Shown: positions 34,116-44,087, counted from the first letter of the stretch. The stretch: DNA of 64,000 bases from an uncultured beta proteobacterium (GCA_903905735.1 CAIVHU010000009.1:1-64000), one strand, 5' to 3'. Numbers and translations: made by a program. Notes: generated by a model from the letters alone, not told the origin.

Positions 34116-34427
34116 ACCTCGCTGGCAGTCGCGCAATGGCCTACTGACAAGACAGCCGATTCAGATGCAGCGCCCGGCACAGCGTATCGGCCAGGTATCG
34201 GTGCACGGTATTCAAACAGACGCCCGATCATCAACGATTTCGCGCCAACAACGCTGGCCCGACATCCTGGCGAACGCTCACTGGTAAAGGAAAAAACCTG
34301 CCCCCGCCGCAAAGCCGTCCACAACACCGCCAGCGCCGTAACCTGGACGACTGCCCGCACAGGCACAGCCCAAGGCCACGCCGTAGAATGAAAACTTGGC
34401 CTTGCACACCCACCATCGGGAGACAGC
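34116..34427. other. Intergenic stretch upstream of WS/DGAT gene
   Basis: About 310 bases with no gene recognised on either strand. A TAGAAT hexamer at 34383-34388 could be a -10 element for the acyltransferase gene, without a clear -35. GGGAGA lies just before its TTG start. Confidence 0.3.
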
Positions 34428-35945
34428 TTGAAAACCTTTGCGCCAGAAGTAGAACCCTTAAGCGGTCTGGATGGTGCTTTTCTGGCCCTGGAAACCCCGG
34501 CCACGCCCATGCATGTGGGCTCGTTGCACACCTTTGAGGTGCCGCCGGACTACCGTGGCGACTTTCTGAGCGATGCCAAAACCATGCTCAGCCAGCGCAT
34601 GGTGCCGCTGTTGCGCAGGCACCTGGCCAGCCTGCCGCTGCAGCTCGCCAACCCGATGTGGGTGCAGGGCGAGGTCGATCTGGACCAGCACATCGAACGC
34701 ATCATGATCCCCGCACCGGGTGAGCGCGCGCAGCTTGAAGCCGTGGTGGCCGGTCTGCACGCCGACCTGCTGGACCGCACCCGTCCGCTGTGGAAGATGT
34801 TTATGCTGGACGGTCTGGCCAGTGGCGAGAAGGCGTATTACTTCAAGATCCACCACGCCATGCTCGACGGCCACGCGGCTAGCGCGCTGGCCGCCGCGCT
34901 GTTTGACACCGCGCCGGTGGTGTTGAAAACCAGCGCACGCCAGAAGGCAGCGCCTGCGCGAGCCCACACCAGAGCGCCCGGTGCCCTGCGGCTGATGGCG
35001 GCTGCGGTGCAGCGCGATGCCATCCAGTATGTGAAGCTGGTACGCAATCTGCCGGACGTAGCCCGCACGCTGGCCGGGCTGGCGCGCAGCTCGGGCGGCG
35101 AACCTGCGCATGGCACCCTCCCCCCGGGCGCTGGTCGCGGCAAGGCGGCGGCAGGCCTGACGGGCATGGCCTTTGCCCCGCGCACACCGCTCAATGTAGC
35201 CATCACCCGCGAGCGTGGTTTTGCGGCCGAGGCGGTGCCGCTGGCTGAGGTCAAAGCCATCGCAACCGCCTGTGAAGCCACGGTCAACGACGTGGTGTTG
35301 ACGGTGTGCGGTGGTGCGCTGCGCCGGTATCTGGCGCGGCTCGGGCCACTGCCCAAGAAGTCGCTGATTGCGACCATGGCGATCTCGCTGCGTGACAAGG
35401 ACAACACCGACTTTCATACCCAGGCCACACTCAGCCTGGTGAGCCTGGCCACCCGCATCAAAGACCCGCTCAAACGCCTGCAGGCGGTGCGCGGCCACAC
35501 CACGGCCACCAAGGCGGTGGCACGGCACGCCAAATCGGTGTTGCCCACCGATTTTCCTTCGATTGGCGCACCCTGGCTGATCGGTTCCCTGGCCAACCTG
35601 TATGGGCGAGCGGGGGTGTCCGAGGTGCTTCCGCCACTGGCCAATGTGGTGATTTCCAACGTGCCCGGCCCGGCGGTGCCGCTGTATGTGGGCCAGGCGC
35701 GCATGACGGGTTACTGGCCGGTGTCCATCGTGGAGCACGGCCTGGGGCTGAACATCACGCTGATGAGTTACGCCGGGCAGTTGTGTGCTGGCTTCACTGT
35801 GGCGCGCTGCGCCGTGCCCGATGTGCGCCAGTTGGCTGACGACTTTATGCTGGCATATGACGAACTCAAACACGCGGCGCTGGCTTTGCCAAAGAGATCA
35901 AAAGTGGCTGAAGCCCCCGTTAATACTAGGCAATCTGCTATTTAA
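34428..35945 (+). CDS. WS/DGAT acyltransferase (wax ester synthase family)
   Basis: TTG start at 34428 preceded by GGGAGA; 505 residues. Family hallmarks: LSGLDGAFLALETPATPMHVG at the N-terminus, RPLWKMFMLDGLASG, catalytic KIHHAMLDGHAAS (HHxxxDG), NDVVLTVCGGALRRYL, ISNVPGPAVPLYVG and GLGLNITLMSYAGQLCAGF. These enzymes join acyl-CoA to a fatty alcohol or diacylglycerol, making storage wax esters or triacylglycerol at the inner membrane. A second family member and two alpha/beta hydrolases follow on the same strand with short gaps, so the four genes probably form one lipid-handling operon. Confidence 0.93.
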   Translation: MKTFAPEVEPLSGLDGAFLALETPATPMHVGSLHTFEVPPDYRGDFLSDAKTMLSQRMVPLLRRHLASLPLQLANPMWVQGEVDLDQHIERIMIPAPGERAQLEAVVAGLHADLLDRTRPLWKMFMLDGLASGEKAYYFKIHHAMLDGHAASALAAALFDTAPVVLKTSARQKAAPARAHTRAPGALRLMAAAVQRDAIQYVKLVRNLPDVARTLAGLARSSGGEPAHGTLPPGAGRGKAAAGLTGMAFAPRTPLNVAITRERGFAAEAVPLAEVKAIATACEATVNDVVLTVCGGALRRYLARLGPLPKKSLIATMAISLRDKDNTDFHTQATLSLVSLATRIKDPLKRLQAVRGHTTATKAVARHAKSVLPTDFPSIGAPWLIGSLANLYGRAGVSEVLPPLANVVISNVPGPAVPLYVGQARMTGYWPVSIVEHGLGLNITLMSYAGQLCAGFTVARCAVPDVRQLADDFMLAYDELKHAALALPKRSKVAEAPVNTRQSAI

Positions 35946-36004
35946 GCAGAAGCATCACTACCCCTGCCACACCCTTTTTTGACCTGCCAGAGCACCCGCG
36001 TCCC

Positions 36005-36838
36005 ATGCCATCCGCCGCCAAAGTCACCCGCCATCGCCATACCGGCGCACCGCACTGGTTGCACTCGCTGCTGGAGCCGCGCGCGTTTTTGGAGGCTGCC
36101 CTGCTGCCCGCCTCGCTGCCGCTGCTGATGCAAGCCCCGCAGGGCGACGGCCACCCGGTGCTGCTGCTGCCCGGTTTCATGGCCGATGAAAAGTCGCTGT
36201 TTGTGCTGAAAACCTTTCTGCAACGCAAGGGGTACGACGTGCACACCTGGGGGCTCGGGCGCAATCTGGGGTTCCGCAGCAAACACGCCAGCGCGCTACC
36301 GCAAAAAATCCGCTACCTGCACCATGTGACCGGGCGCAAGGTGAGCCTGGTGGGCTGGAGTTTGGGCGGGGTGTTTTCGCTTTATGGGGCTGAGAACACG
36401 CTGGACTGCGTGCGTTGTGTCATCACCCTGGGCAGCCCGGTAACCATGGACGCGCAGGGCAGCCAGTCTCCGGGTGTGGTCAAGGCGCTTTACCGGCTGG
36501 TGTCGCACCGGTTGGGCTCCAGCGCCCATGCCATGGCACCGCGCGCCAAGGCGCTGCGGGAACACCGCCGCCTGCCGGTGCCCACCAGTTGCCTGTATTC
36601 GCTGGGGGATGGCGTGGTGCCGCCGCAAGAAGCCACCATTGATGGCGACGCGGCGCTGCACGAAAACATCCGCGTGCCCGGCAGCCACATTGGCCTTGGG
36701 TTCAACGGCCTGGTGCTGGCGGTGGTGGCCGACCGGCTGGCGCAGCCCGAAGAGGCGTGGCAGCCGTTCAAGCCGACTGGCTTGCTGGCGCGGGTCTGGC
36801 GTGTGCTGCCCAAAGACAAGGCCCCTGACCTGAGCTGA
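36005..36838 (+). CDS. Alpha/beta hydrolase
   Basis: A 277-residue alpha/beta hydrolase. HPVLLLPGFMADEKSL forms the first strand and oxyanion turn, LVGWSLGGVFSLYGAE the nucleophile elbow (Ser in GWSLGG), GDGVVPPQEA is a plausible acid region and GSHIGLGFN supplies the His. Homologues often accompany WS/DGAT genes and may act as lipases or acyl-transfer partners. It lies 59 nt after the first WS/DGAT gene and 6 nt before the second. Confidence 0.88.
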   Translation: MPSAAKVTRHRHTGAPHWLHSLLEPRAFLEAALLPASLPLLMQAPQGDGHPVLLLPGFMADEKSLFVLKTFLQRKGYDVHTWGLGRNLGFRSKHASALPQKIRYLHHVTGRKVSLVGWSLGGVFSLYGAENTLDCVRCVITLGSPVTMDAQGSQSPGVVKALYRLVSHRLGSSAHAMAPRAKALREHRRLPVPTSCLYSLGDGVVPPQEATIDGDAALHENIRVPGSHIGLGFNGLVLAVVADRLAQPEEAWQPFKPTGLLARVWRVLPKDKAPDLS

Positions 36839-36844
36839 CCCGAC

Positions 36845-38368
36845 ATGCCCTACGCCCCCAAACCTACCTTGCGCCAATTGGGCGAGGCCGATGCCGCGTT
36901 CATCTACTCGGACAGCGAGCATGCCAACTCGAACGTTTCGCTGTTACATATCTACGACCGGAGCACCGCCCCCAACGGCGTGGTGCGTTTCAAGCAGATT
37001 CTGGCCCACGTCGAGTCCCGCTTGCATCTGCTGCCGGTGTTCCGGCAAAAAGTGCTGCGCGTGCCGCTGGACTTGGACTACCCGTATTGGGTGGAAGACG
37101 AAAACTTCGACATTGAGTACCACGTGCGCCACATTGCGCTGCCCAAGCCGGGTGACTGGCGGCAATTCTGCATCCAGGCCTCGCGCATCCACGCCCGCCC
37201 CTTGGACCTGCAGCGCCCGCTGTGGGAGATGTATGTCATCGAAGGTCTGGACAGTTTTCTGGACCTGCCCAGCGGCAGTTTTGCGGTGCTGCTCAAGGTG
37301 CACCACGCGGCGGTGGATGTGGCGCATGAGTCGCAGCTCACCACCCTGTTACATGACCTGAGCCCGACCCCGCCGCCTGCGCCACCGGCACCCCCATGGT
37401 TTGCGCAGTCGCCGCCGAGTCCGCTGGCATTGATGTGGCGCGCCGGGTTTCATGCTGCCAGCTTCCCGCTGAGGCTAATGGGCAGTGTCTCTGAAAGCCT
37501 GGGGCTGATGGCGCTGAGCATCAAAACCGTGGCGGGTGAGTTCTGGCAACGCCCCAGCGACTTTCCGGCCACCCGCTTCAACACCGTGGTGTCACCGCAC
37601 CGCGTGTTTGACACCCGGCGTTTCCCGTTGGATGACTTCCAGCGCATCCGCCGCCTGGTCAAAGGGGCCACGGTCAACGACGTGGTGCTGGCGGTGTGTG
37701 CCGGTGGCCTGCGCCGCTACCTGCTGTTGCAGGATGAGTTGCCCACGGAGAGCCTGCTGGCCGCTGCACCCATCAACGTGCCGAACAGCGGCCAGGGCGC
37801 GGCCAGCTTCTCGTGGGTCCGGGTCAGCCTGCACACCGAGGAAGTGGATGCGCTGCGCCGCCTGAAAGCCATTCGCGCCACCACCTCGTCGTCCAACGTC
37901 CAGGCCAGAGCCCATCGAGCGCGCGGGCTCAGCGATGCCGCCAGCCACGCGCCGGCGCTGGCCATCGCCGCCACCAGCAAGATGATGCGCGCCGCCTCGG
38001 CCCGCCTGGGCGACTGGACACCGCTGGCCAACTGCAGCATCACCCACCTGAGCGGGCCGACCGCGCCGCTGTACCTGCTGGGTGCGCGCCTGACGTACCT
38101 GTCAGCCATCATGCCGGTGGCCGATGGCATGGGGCTGGTGTTCTCGGTCACCACCTACAACGACATGCTGGTGATCTCGTTCACCGCGTGTTATGAGCAG
38201 TTGCCCGACCCTGAGGTGTTGGCCCAGTGCCTGCGGGTGAGTTTTCAGGAGTACCTGGAATTGGTTCCAAGCCTTGCGACGGCGCTGCCCACATCGGTCC
38301 CGACCAGCCCACCAGCCAAGCCAGCGCGCGCAACGCGCCAAAAGTCTTCAACCAAGAAAACCGTCTGA
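36845..38368 (+). CDS. WS/DGAT-family acyltransferase, second copy
   Basis: A 507-residue paralogue of the acyltransferase at 34428. Shared features are LGEADAAFIYSDSEHANSNV, RPLWEMYVIEGL, NDVVLAVCAGGLRRYL and SGPTAPLYLLGARL. The catalytic motif is VHHAAVDVAHES: both histidines and the aspartate of HHxxxDG are kept but the Gly is Val. This departure, and overall divergence, suggest a different acceptor or reduced activity. The C-terminus is Lys/Thr-rich. It stops 3 nt before the next hydrolase gene. Confidence 0.88.
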   Translation: MPYAPKPTLRQLGEADAAFIYSDSEHANSNVSLLHIYDRSTAPNGVVRFKQILAHVESRLHLLPVFRQKVLRVPLDLDYPYWVEDENFDIEYHVRHIALPKPGDWRQFCIQASRIHARPLDLQRPLWEMYVIEGLDSFLDLPSGSFAVLLKVHHAAVDVAHESQLTTLLHDLSPTPPPAPPAPPWFAQSPPSPLALMWRAGFHAASFPLRLMGSVSESLGLMALSIKTVAGEFWQRPSDFPATRFNTVVSPHRVFDTRRFPLDDFQRIRRLVKGATVNDVVLAVCAGGLRRYLLLQDELPTESLLAAAPINVPNSGQGAASFSWVRVSLHTEEVDALRRLKAIRATTSSSNVQARAHRARGLSDAASHAPALAIAATSKMMRAASARLGDWTPLANCSITHLSGPTAPLYLLGARLTYLSAIMPVADGMGLVFSVTTYNDMLVISFTACYEQLPDPEVLAQCLRVSFQEYLELVPSLATALPTSVPTSPPAKPARATRQKSSTKKTV

Positions 38369-38371
38369 ACC

Positions 38372-39277
38372 ATGCGCACCACCGGAGCCTTTCCCATCGA
38401 ATATGAGTCACTGGGCAACCCGGCCCTCCCTGCCATCGTGCTGATCATGGGGCTGGGCATGCAGCTCGTGGCCTGGCCCGATGACTTTTGCCAGGCGCTG
38501 GTGGCGGGCGGCTACCGTGTGGTGCGCTTTGACAACCGCGACAGTGGCCTGTCGGCACGCGCCACGGGCGGGGGTGCCTTGGGCCTGGTCAAGGTCATCG
38601 CCGCATCGGTGTTGAAACTGCCGGTGCGCATTCCCTACACCCTGCACGACATGGCGCAGGACACCCTGGCGGTGATGGACGCGCTGCAGATTGAGCGCGC
38701 GCACATCGTCGGCATCTCGATGGGCGGCATGATCGGCCACGTGCTGGCGGCAGGGCATCCGCAGCGGGTGCTGAGCCTGACCTCCATCATGTCCACCAGC
38801 GGCCACCCGCGCCTGCCGCAACCCAGCCTGAAGGTGCGCCGGGTACTGATGAGCCGCCCGGCCAACCCGAAGGACATCGAGTCGGTGACCGACCACCTGG
38901 TGCATGTGCTGCAAGTGATTGGCAGCCCGGGCTACCCCGAATCTGCGCAGGCGCTGCGCGAGCGCGTCACCAAAGGTGTCAAACGGTCCTACAACCCGGC
39001 GGGCACCAACCGCCAGGTGATGGCGGTGATAACCAGCGGCGACCGACGGCCCTTGCTGCGGCAAATTACCACCCCCACCCTGGTGATCCACGGCCGGGAC
39101 GACCCGCTGGTGCCACTCTCTGGTGGCCAGGACACCGCAGCCCACGTGCGTGGCGCCAAACTGCTCGTCATCGACGGCATGGGCCACGACCTGTCACCCG
39201 CGCTGTTGCCGCAACTGGCCAGCGCCATCCTCCAACACTGCGATGCCGTAGAGGCCCTTAGCCCTCGTCCAGCCTAG
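38372..39277 (+). CDS. Alpha/beta hydrolase
   Basis: A 301-residue alpha/beta hydrolase of the haloperoxidase/esterase type. LPAIVLIMGLGMQLVAWPDD replaces the usual HG oxyanion loop with a MGLG variant, VVRFDNRDSGLS is typical of the family, GISMGGMIGHVLA carries the nucleophile Ser, HGRDDPLV the acid and GMGHDLSP the His. The complete triad suggests an active esterase or lipase. Last gene of the WS/DGAT-hydrolase quartet. Confidence 0.9.
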   Translation: MRTTGAFPIEYESLGNPALPAIVLIMGLGMQLVAWPDDFCQALVAGGYRVVRFDNRDSGLSARATGGGALGLVKVIAASVLKLPVRIPYTLHDMAQDTLAVMDALQIERAHIVGISMGGMIGHVLAAGHPQRVLSLTSIMSTSGHPRLPQPSLKVRRVLMSRPANPKDIESVTDHLVHVLQVIGSPGYPESAQALRERVTKGVKRSYNPAGTNRQVMAVITSGDRRPLLRQITTPTLVIHGRDDPLVPLSGGQDTAAHVRGAKLLVIDGMGHDLSPALLPQLASAILQHCDAVEALSPRPA

Positions 39278-39345
39278 ACTTCTTGCTACGTTTGTCATAG
39301 TTCATTTTCCCTGCCTGACCCATCCACCCAACCCGTGCCATCACC

Positions 39346-40239
39346 ATGACCCAAACCCTTGACACCCTGAACACCGCATTTGCCCTGCCCGGTGCCCTGC
39401 AATTTGCCGACGTTGCGCCCGGCTTGCCGGTGGCCGAGATCAGCACGCCGCTGGCCAGCGCGCGCATTGCCTTGCAAGGCGGCCAAGTGCTGACCTGGCA
39501 ACCAGCCGGGCAGCAGCCGGTGCTGTGGGTGTCCAAAGCCGCGGTGTTCGAGCCCGGCAAGGGCGTGCGCGGTGGCGTCCCGGTGTGCTGGCCGTGGTTT
39601 GGCGCGCTGCCGGGCAAAGCCACCCACGGTTTTGTGCGCACCATGATGTGGCAGGTTCGCAGCTCGGAACTTGACGCGGCAGGCCAGGTGCTGCTGCGTC
39701 TGGGCATCAGCGACGACGTAGCGACCCGCGCGCTGTGGGACCATGCGTTTGACCTGGAACTGCTGGTCACGGTAGGCAGCACACTCACCATGGCGCTCAC
39801 CACCCGCAACACCGGCAACGCGACGTTCACCATCACGCAGGCGCTGCACACCTACTTTTGCACCGGCAACATCCTGCAGACCACCGTGCAGGGGCTTGAC
39901 GGTACCAGCTACCTCGACAAGGTGCAAAACTTTGCCGTCTGCCAGCAAAGCGGCGACGTGTCGTTCAGCGGCGAAACCGACCGCATCTACACCGACACCA
40001 CGGCTGACAGCCAGATCCAGGACACAGCCGGTGGCCGCACCATCCGCATCGCCAAACAAGGCAGCGCCTCCACCGTCGTCTGGAACCCCTGGCCCGAAAA
40101 GGAAAAAACCATGGCCGACATGGCCACAGGTGAATACCAGCAGATGCTGTGCGTGGAAACCTGCAATGCCGGGCCGGATGAAATGACCATTGCAGGCGGT
40201 GGGACGCACACCCTGGCCGCAACGATATCAGTGCCATGA
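39346..40239 (+). CDS. D-hexose-6-phosphate mutarotase (YeaD type)
   Basis: A 297-residue beta-sandwich protein of the aldose-1-epimerase superfamily, YeaD branch. It interconverts the anomers of glucose-6-phosphate or related hexose phosphates. Signatures: FEPGKGVRGGVPVCWPWFG, ATHGFVRTMMWQ with the conserved His-Gly-Phe, QALHTYFCTGNI (second His), NPWPEKEKTMADM and MLCVETCNAG (catalytic Glu). It is cytosolic. It stands alone between the lipid quartet and a bacteriohemerythrin gene. Confidence 0.92.
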   Translation: MTQTLDTLNTAFALPGALQFADVAPGLPVAEISTPLASARIALQGGQVLTWQPAGQQPVLWVSKAAVFEPGKGVRGGVPVCWPWFGALPGKATHGFVRTMMWQVRSSELDAAGQVLLRLGISDDVATRALWDHAFDLELLVTVGSTLTMALTTRNTGNATFTITQALHTYFCTGNILQTTVQGLDGTSYLDKVQNFAVCQQSGDVSFSGETDRIYTDTTADSQIQDTAGGRTIRIAKQGSASTVVWNPWPEKEKTMADMATGEYQQMLCVETCNAGPDEMTIAGGGTHTLAATISVP

Positions 40240-40378
40240 TGCACTGAAGTGCATGCGGTACCGTGCCTCACGATACCAGTGAGGCACTGCCCCATGGTGA
40301 GGCCGCCCCGTCAGCAAGCTATGCGGGCTGATGTACGATTTGCCCATAACAATCGTTCGTTGGAAAGGTAAACACCTC

Positions 40379-40855
40379 ATGGCTGCAGAAATGACTCTCA
40401 AGAAAGCACCGTTCGTGATCGAATGGCGCGACGGCTTCAAGATCGGGATCGCGCAGGTTGACCAAGAACACCGGCACCTGTTCACGCTCGTCAGGGCGCT
40501 CAATATCGATTCCGTCGATGAAACCGTCAATGAACTCCTTGACTATGTGGTCACCCACTTCTCCAATGAGCAGGAAATGATGGAAAAGAGCGGCTACCCC
40601 GCCTTTGAGCAGCACCTCAAACTGCATGAAGAATTTGCCTCGCACGTTGCTGATTTCCTGGGCAACGGGCAGGCATGGACAGAAGAACGTGTGCAGGAAT
40701 TGCGCAAGTTTTTGAACAAATGGCTCATCGGGCACATCATGACCCACGACCTGCGCTTCGGAAAATGGCTCGCCAGCAAACCCGTGGCCACTGCCCCGGT
40801 CGTTCAGTCAGTCAAAAGACCAGTGGGATTCTTTGCCCGGTTGTTCGGCCGCTGA
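40379..40855 (+). CDS. Bacteriohemerythrin
   Basis: From ATG 40379 (GGAAAGG upstream) the protein has 158 residues. The hemerythrin four-helix bundle is clear: DQEHRHLF (His), HFSNEQEMM (His and Glu), HLKLHEEF (two His) and HIMTHDLRFGKWL (two more ligands, Asp). These are the seven di-iron ligands that bind oxygen reversibly. A short positively charged tail (VKRPVGFFARLFGR) is extra. The likely role is oxygen storage, delivery or sensing at low oxygen, which fits the anaerobic ubiquinone genes elsewhere in the window. Confidence 0.93.
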   Translation: MAAEMTLKKAPFVIEWRDGFKIGIAQVDQEHRHLFTLVRALNIDSVDETVNELLDYVVTHFSNEQEMMEKSGYPAFEQHLKLHEEFASHVADFLGNGQAWTEERVQELRKFLNKWLIGHIMTHDLRFGKWLASKPVATAPVVQSVKRPVGFFARLFGR

Positions 40856-40903
40856 TCGGCTTGGGGCGTTCAACCGATCCCCGGCTGAGGTGCAAGCGAC
40901 GAG

Positions 40904-42025
40904 TCAGTGCTTGGCCAGCGTCGGGTAATCGGTGTAGCCCTTGGCTCCGCCGCCGTAAAAAGTGGCGCGGTCGCCTTCGTTGAAATGTGCGCCGCGGCGC
41001 AGGCGCTCCACCAGATCCGGGTTGGCGATGAAGGCGCGGCCAAAGGCGACCAGATCCGCGCCTTCCCGGACGGCCTGCTCTGCCAAGGCCTTGTCCAGAC
41101 CGTTGTTGACCATCCAGGCGCCCTTGCCGCCGGCTGCGCGGTAGGCGCGGCGCAGGCCGTTGTAATCAAACGGGCGGTCGGCCAGTTCACGCGGGCCGCC
41201 AGTGGCCCCTTCGATGATGTGCACGTAGGCCAGGTGAAAATTGGCCAGTTCACGCACCACATAGTCAAACAGCGGCTGCGGGTCCGGGTCAAACGCGTCG
41301 TTGGCCGGCGTCACTGGTGACAGGCGGATGCCCACGCGGCCCGCGCCCACGGCATCGGTCACAGCGCGCACCACTTCCAGCAGAAAACGGGCACGGTTTT
41401 CGATGCTGCCACCAAAATCGTCACGGCGCTGGTTCGAGCCGCTCTTGAGGAACTGGTCGATCAGGTAGCCATTGGCAGCGTGGATTTCCACGCCGTCAAA
41501 GCCGGCAGTTTGCACCGCGTTGCGCGCAGCTGCGGCGTAGGTGTGGACGATGTCGGGCAGTTCATAAGCTTGCAGCGCGCGCGGCTCGGAAGTTTCCACA
41601 AACGACGGCACACCGTCCTGGATCAGCACCGTCTTGGCATTGGCACGAATCGCTGAGGGTGCCACCGGCGCAGCGTCGTCCAGTTGCAGGCTGGTGTGCG
41701 AAATACGGCCCACATGCCAGAGCTGGCAGACGATCTTGCCACCGGCAGCGTGCACGTTTTTGGTCACGGGTTTCCAGGCTTCGACCTGGTCTTCAGAATA
41801 CAAGCCTGGCACATCGGCGTAGCCCTGGCCTTGCTGACTGATGGCGGTGGCCTCGGTGATGATCAGCCCGGCGCTGGCGCGTTGGGTGTAGTACTCGGCC
41901 ATCAGCGCGGTGGGAACGGCATCCGGGGCCCGATTGCGCGTCAGCGGAGCCATGACGATGCGGTTGGCCAGGTGCAGATCTCCCGCAGTCACGGGGTCGA
42001 AAAGGGTAGCGGCAGAGTAGGGCAT
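40904..42025 (-). CDS. Old Yellow Enzyme family alkene reductase
   Basis: A 373-residue FMN-dependent NAD(P)H:flavin oxidoreductase, colinear with NemA. LANRIVMAPLTRNRA opens the barrel, VCQLWHVGRISH carries the conserved Trp-His, GFDGVEIHAANGYLIDQFL and NQRRDDFGGSIENRARFLLE are classical OYE signatures, and LVAFGRAFIANPDLVERL binds the FMN phosphate. It reduces activated C=C bonds or nitro compounds; the physiological substrate is unknown. The start at 42025 (MPYSAATLFDP) fits homologues; ATG 42055 is possible. Probably monocistronic. Confidence 0.93.
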   Translation of the reverse strand: MPYSAATLFDPVTAGDLHLANRIVMAPLTRNRAPDAVPTALMAEYYTQRASAGLIITEATAISQQGQGYADVPGLYSEDQVEAWKPVTKNVHAAGGKIVCQLWHVGRISHTSLQLDDAAPVAPSAIRANAKTVLIQDGVPSFVETSEPRALQAYELPDIVHTYAAAARNAVQTAGFDGVEIHAANGYLIDQFLKSGSNQRRDDFGGSIENRARFLLEVVRAVTDAVGAGRVGIRLSPVTPANDAFDPDPQPLFDYVVRELANFHLAYVHIIEGATGGPRELADRPFDYNGLRRAYRAAGGKGAWMVNNGLDKALAEQAVREGADLVAFGRAFIANPDLVERLRRGAHFNEGDRATFYGGGAKGYTDYPTLAKH

Positions 42026-42213
42026 GGCAGTTTGTCCAAAAGAGAGAGGAATCATATATGGGGGCCAAGTGACTCAAAGAAAGGCTTGGCCACGTTTTTA
42101 GGTTTATTTTGATGCCAGTCAGCTGCCTGGACCAGCACCGCCAGGCGATCTGATCAGGCTTGCACTGGCAGCATTTTTTTTGGCGAAATGCCGCAATTGA
42201 ACACCCTGACGAG

Positions 42214-42819
42214 CTACCGAGACAGCTTGTACACCGACGTGCCCGCCAGCAGGTTGGGCAGGATGCGCACCACTTCGCCGTCCTGGATGCCAAAATGGTC
42301 CAATACTTTCAGGCCGCAGGCACGCGCCAGAATGCCCAAGTCCGCATGGGTGCCGACGCGGATGTTGGGCGTGTCATACCACTGGTAGGGCAGGCGCTTG
42401 GTCACCGGCATGCGGCCTTTGAGCACGCTCAGGCGGTTCGGCCAATGGGCAAAGTTGGGGAAAGCGACGATGCCCACCTGGCCTACGCGAACCGTCTCGC
42501 GCAGCATCACCTCGGCGTTGCGCAGGTTTTGCAGGGTGTCGATCTGCAGCACCACGTCAAACGAAGCGTCTTCAAACATCGACAGGCCTTCGTCCAGATT
42601 GAGCTGGATGACGTTCACCCCACGCTTGACGCAGGCCAGCACGTTGGTGTCACTGATCTCGATGCCGTAACCGGTGCAGCCGCGCGCTTTTTGCAGATGC
42701 GCCAGCATGGTGCCGTCGCCGCAACCCAGATCAAGCACGCGCGAGCCCTTGGGCACCAGTTCACCAATGCGTTGCATGGCGCTGCTAGCCAAACCGTCAG
42801 ACGTGTGGTGGGCGTTCAT
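42214..42819 (-). CDS. metW: MetW, methionine biosynthesis protein
   Basis: A 201-residue class I methyltransferase-like protein. Motif [16 protein letters not shown] binds SAM in the fold, followed by [35 protein letters not shown] and [21 protein letters not shown], a MetW hallmark, then [14 protein letters not shown]. MetW is needed together with MetX in many proteobacteria and is thought to support homoserine acylation. Its ATG overlaps the metX stop (ATGA). Confidence 0.95.
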   Translation of the reverse strand: MNAHHTSDGLASSAMQRIGELVPKGSRVLDLGCGDGTMLAHLQKARGCTGYGIEISDTNVLACVKRGVNVIQLNLDEGLSMFEDASFDVVLQIDTLQNLRNAEVMLRETVRVGQVGIVAFPNFAHWPNRLSVLKGRMPVTKRLPYQWYDTPNIRVGTHADLGILARACGLKVLDHFGIQDGEVVRILPNLLAGTSVYKLSR

Positions 42820-43994
42820 GGCTGGCCCTCCAGGCTTTGCAAAATACTCTCAAAATAGGAGCGCACTACGCCCGTGTAGCGGGGGTCATCGAGCAAAAAT
42901 GCATCATGCCCATGGGGTGCATCAATTTCCGCGTAGCTGACATCGCGCTTGTTGTCGAGCAGCGCCTTGACGATTTCACGGCTGCGTTTGGGCGAAAAAC
43001 GCCAGTCGGTGGTGAAGCTCACCAGCAAAAACTTGGCAGTTGCACGCCCCAGCGCGAGGCTCAGGTCGCCACCATAGGCGCGCGCCGGATCAAAATAATC
43101 CAGCGCGCGGGTGATCAGCAGGTAGGTGTTGGCATCAAAGTACTCGGCAAACTTGTCCCCCTGGTAACGCAGGTAGCTCTCGATCTGGAACTCGACCTCT
43201 TGGGTGCTGTATTTGTACTGTCCCGCGTCGAGGCTGACCGAGGCATCCTGAGCCTGCGCCAGCACGGCGGTGCGCAACTGGCGGCCAAACTTCTCATTCA
43301 TCACATCGTCGCTCAGGTAGGTGATGTGACCGATCATGCGGGCAATGCGCAGACCGCGCTTGGGGATGGTGCCGCGCTGGTAAAAGTGCCCACCATGAAA
43401 ATCGGGGTCGGTGACGATGGCGCGGCGGGCCACCTCGTTGAAGGCGATGTTTTCAGCGGTGAGGTTGGGCGCGCTGGCAATCACCAGCGCATGTCGCACG
43501 CGCTGCGGATACTGCAGCGTCCAGCTCAGGGTTTGCATGCCGCCCAGGCTGCCACCCATCACGGCGGCCAGGGTCTGGATGCCCAAAACGTCAAGGAGGC
43601 GTGCTTGAGCGTTGACCCAGTCTTCCACGGTGACCACCGGGAAATCCGCGCCATACACCTGGCCCGTGTCGGGGTTGATGTGCATCGGCCCGGTGGAGCC
43701 AAAACACGAGCCGAGGTTGTTGACGCCGATGACAAAAAACTGGTTGGTGTCGAGTGGCTTGCCAGGGCCGATCATGTTGTCCCACCAGCCCTCGGACTTG
43801 GGCTGGCCTTCATACACGCCCGCCACATGGTGCGAGGCGTTGAGCGCATGGCAAACCAGCACGGCGTTGGATTTGGCCGCGTTGAGCTGGCCGTAGGTCT
43901 CAAAGCTCAGGTCGTAATCGCGCAAACTGGCTCCGCTTTGCAGCGGCAAGGCAGACACAAAGTGCATGGACTGTGGTGTGGCAATCAGTGACAT
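42816..43994 (-). CDS. metX: MetX, homoserine O-acyltransferase
   Basis: The alpha/beta-hydrolase-fold enzyme that activates homoserine with an acyl group in the first committed step of methionine synthesis. From [20 protein letters not shown] there are 392 residues. Landmarks: [15 protein letters not shown] (oxyanion strand), [12 protein letters not shown] (catalytic Ser) and [15 protein letters not shown] (His of the triad). MetX enzymes may use acetyl- or succinyl-CoA, and I cannot decide which. A GTG at 44036 is an alternative start with GGAG in front. The leader carries a SAM-II-like riboswitch, so repression by S-adenosylmethionine is expected. Confidence 0.94.
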   Translation of the reverse strand: MSLIATPQSMHFVSALPLQSGASLRDYDLSFETYGQLNAAKSNAVLVCHALNASHHVAGVYEGQPKSEGWWDNMIGPGKPLDTNQFFVIGVNNLGSCFGSTGPMHINPDTGQVYGADFPVVTVEDWVNAQARLLDVLGIQTLAAVMGGSLGGMQTLSWTLQYPQRVRHALVIASAPNLTAENIAFNEVARRAIVTDPDFHGGHFYQRGTIPKRGLRIARMIGHITYLSDDVMNEKFGRQLRTAVLAQAQDASVSLDAGQYKYSTQEVEFQIESYLRYQGDKFAEYFDANTYLLITRALDYFDPARAYGGDLSLALGRATAKFLLVSFTTDWRFSPKRSREIVKALLDNKRDVSYAEIDAPHGHDAFLLDDPRYTGVVRSYFESILQSLEGQP

Positions 43995-44051
43995 AGTCAG
44001 TTGGGGACAGTGCTGGCTGGCTGCGGTCTGTCCCACCAAACTCCAAAAGTA

Positions 44052-44083
44052 AACCCGGTTGCCGCTAAAGGCAAAACCGGGTT
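44052..44083 (-). terminator. metX leader terminator hairpin with competing antiterminator
   Basis: In the transcript AACCCGGTT pairs with AACCGGGTT (9 bp) plus an inner GCC/GGC, followed by TTACTTTT. The nine bases CTTTAGCGG inside this hairpin (44070-44062) are a perfect complement of CCGCTAAAG (44101-44093) at the 3' end of the upstream riboswitch-like element. The two pairings exclude each other, as expected of a terminator/antiterminator switch. Confidence 0.65.
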
Positions 44084-44087
44084 GGCT

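Noticed and set aside
34458-35873. 471-codon open frame on the minus strand
   Set aside because: Antisense shadow of the WS/DGAT gene.
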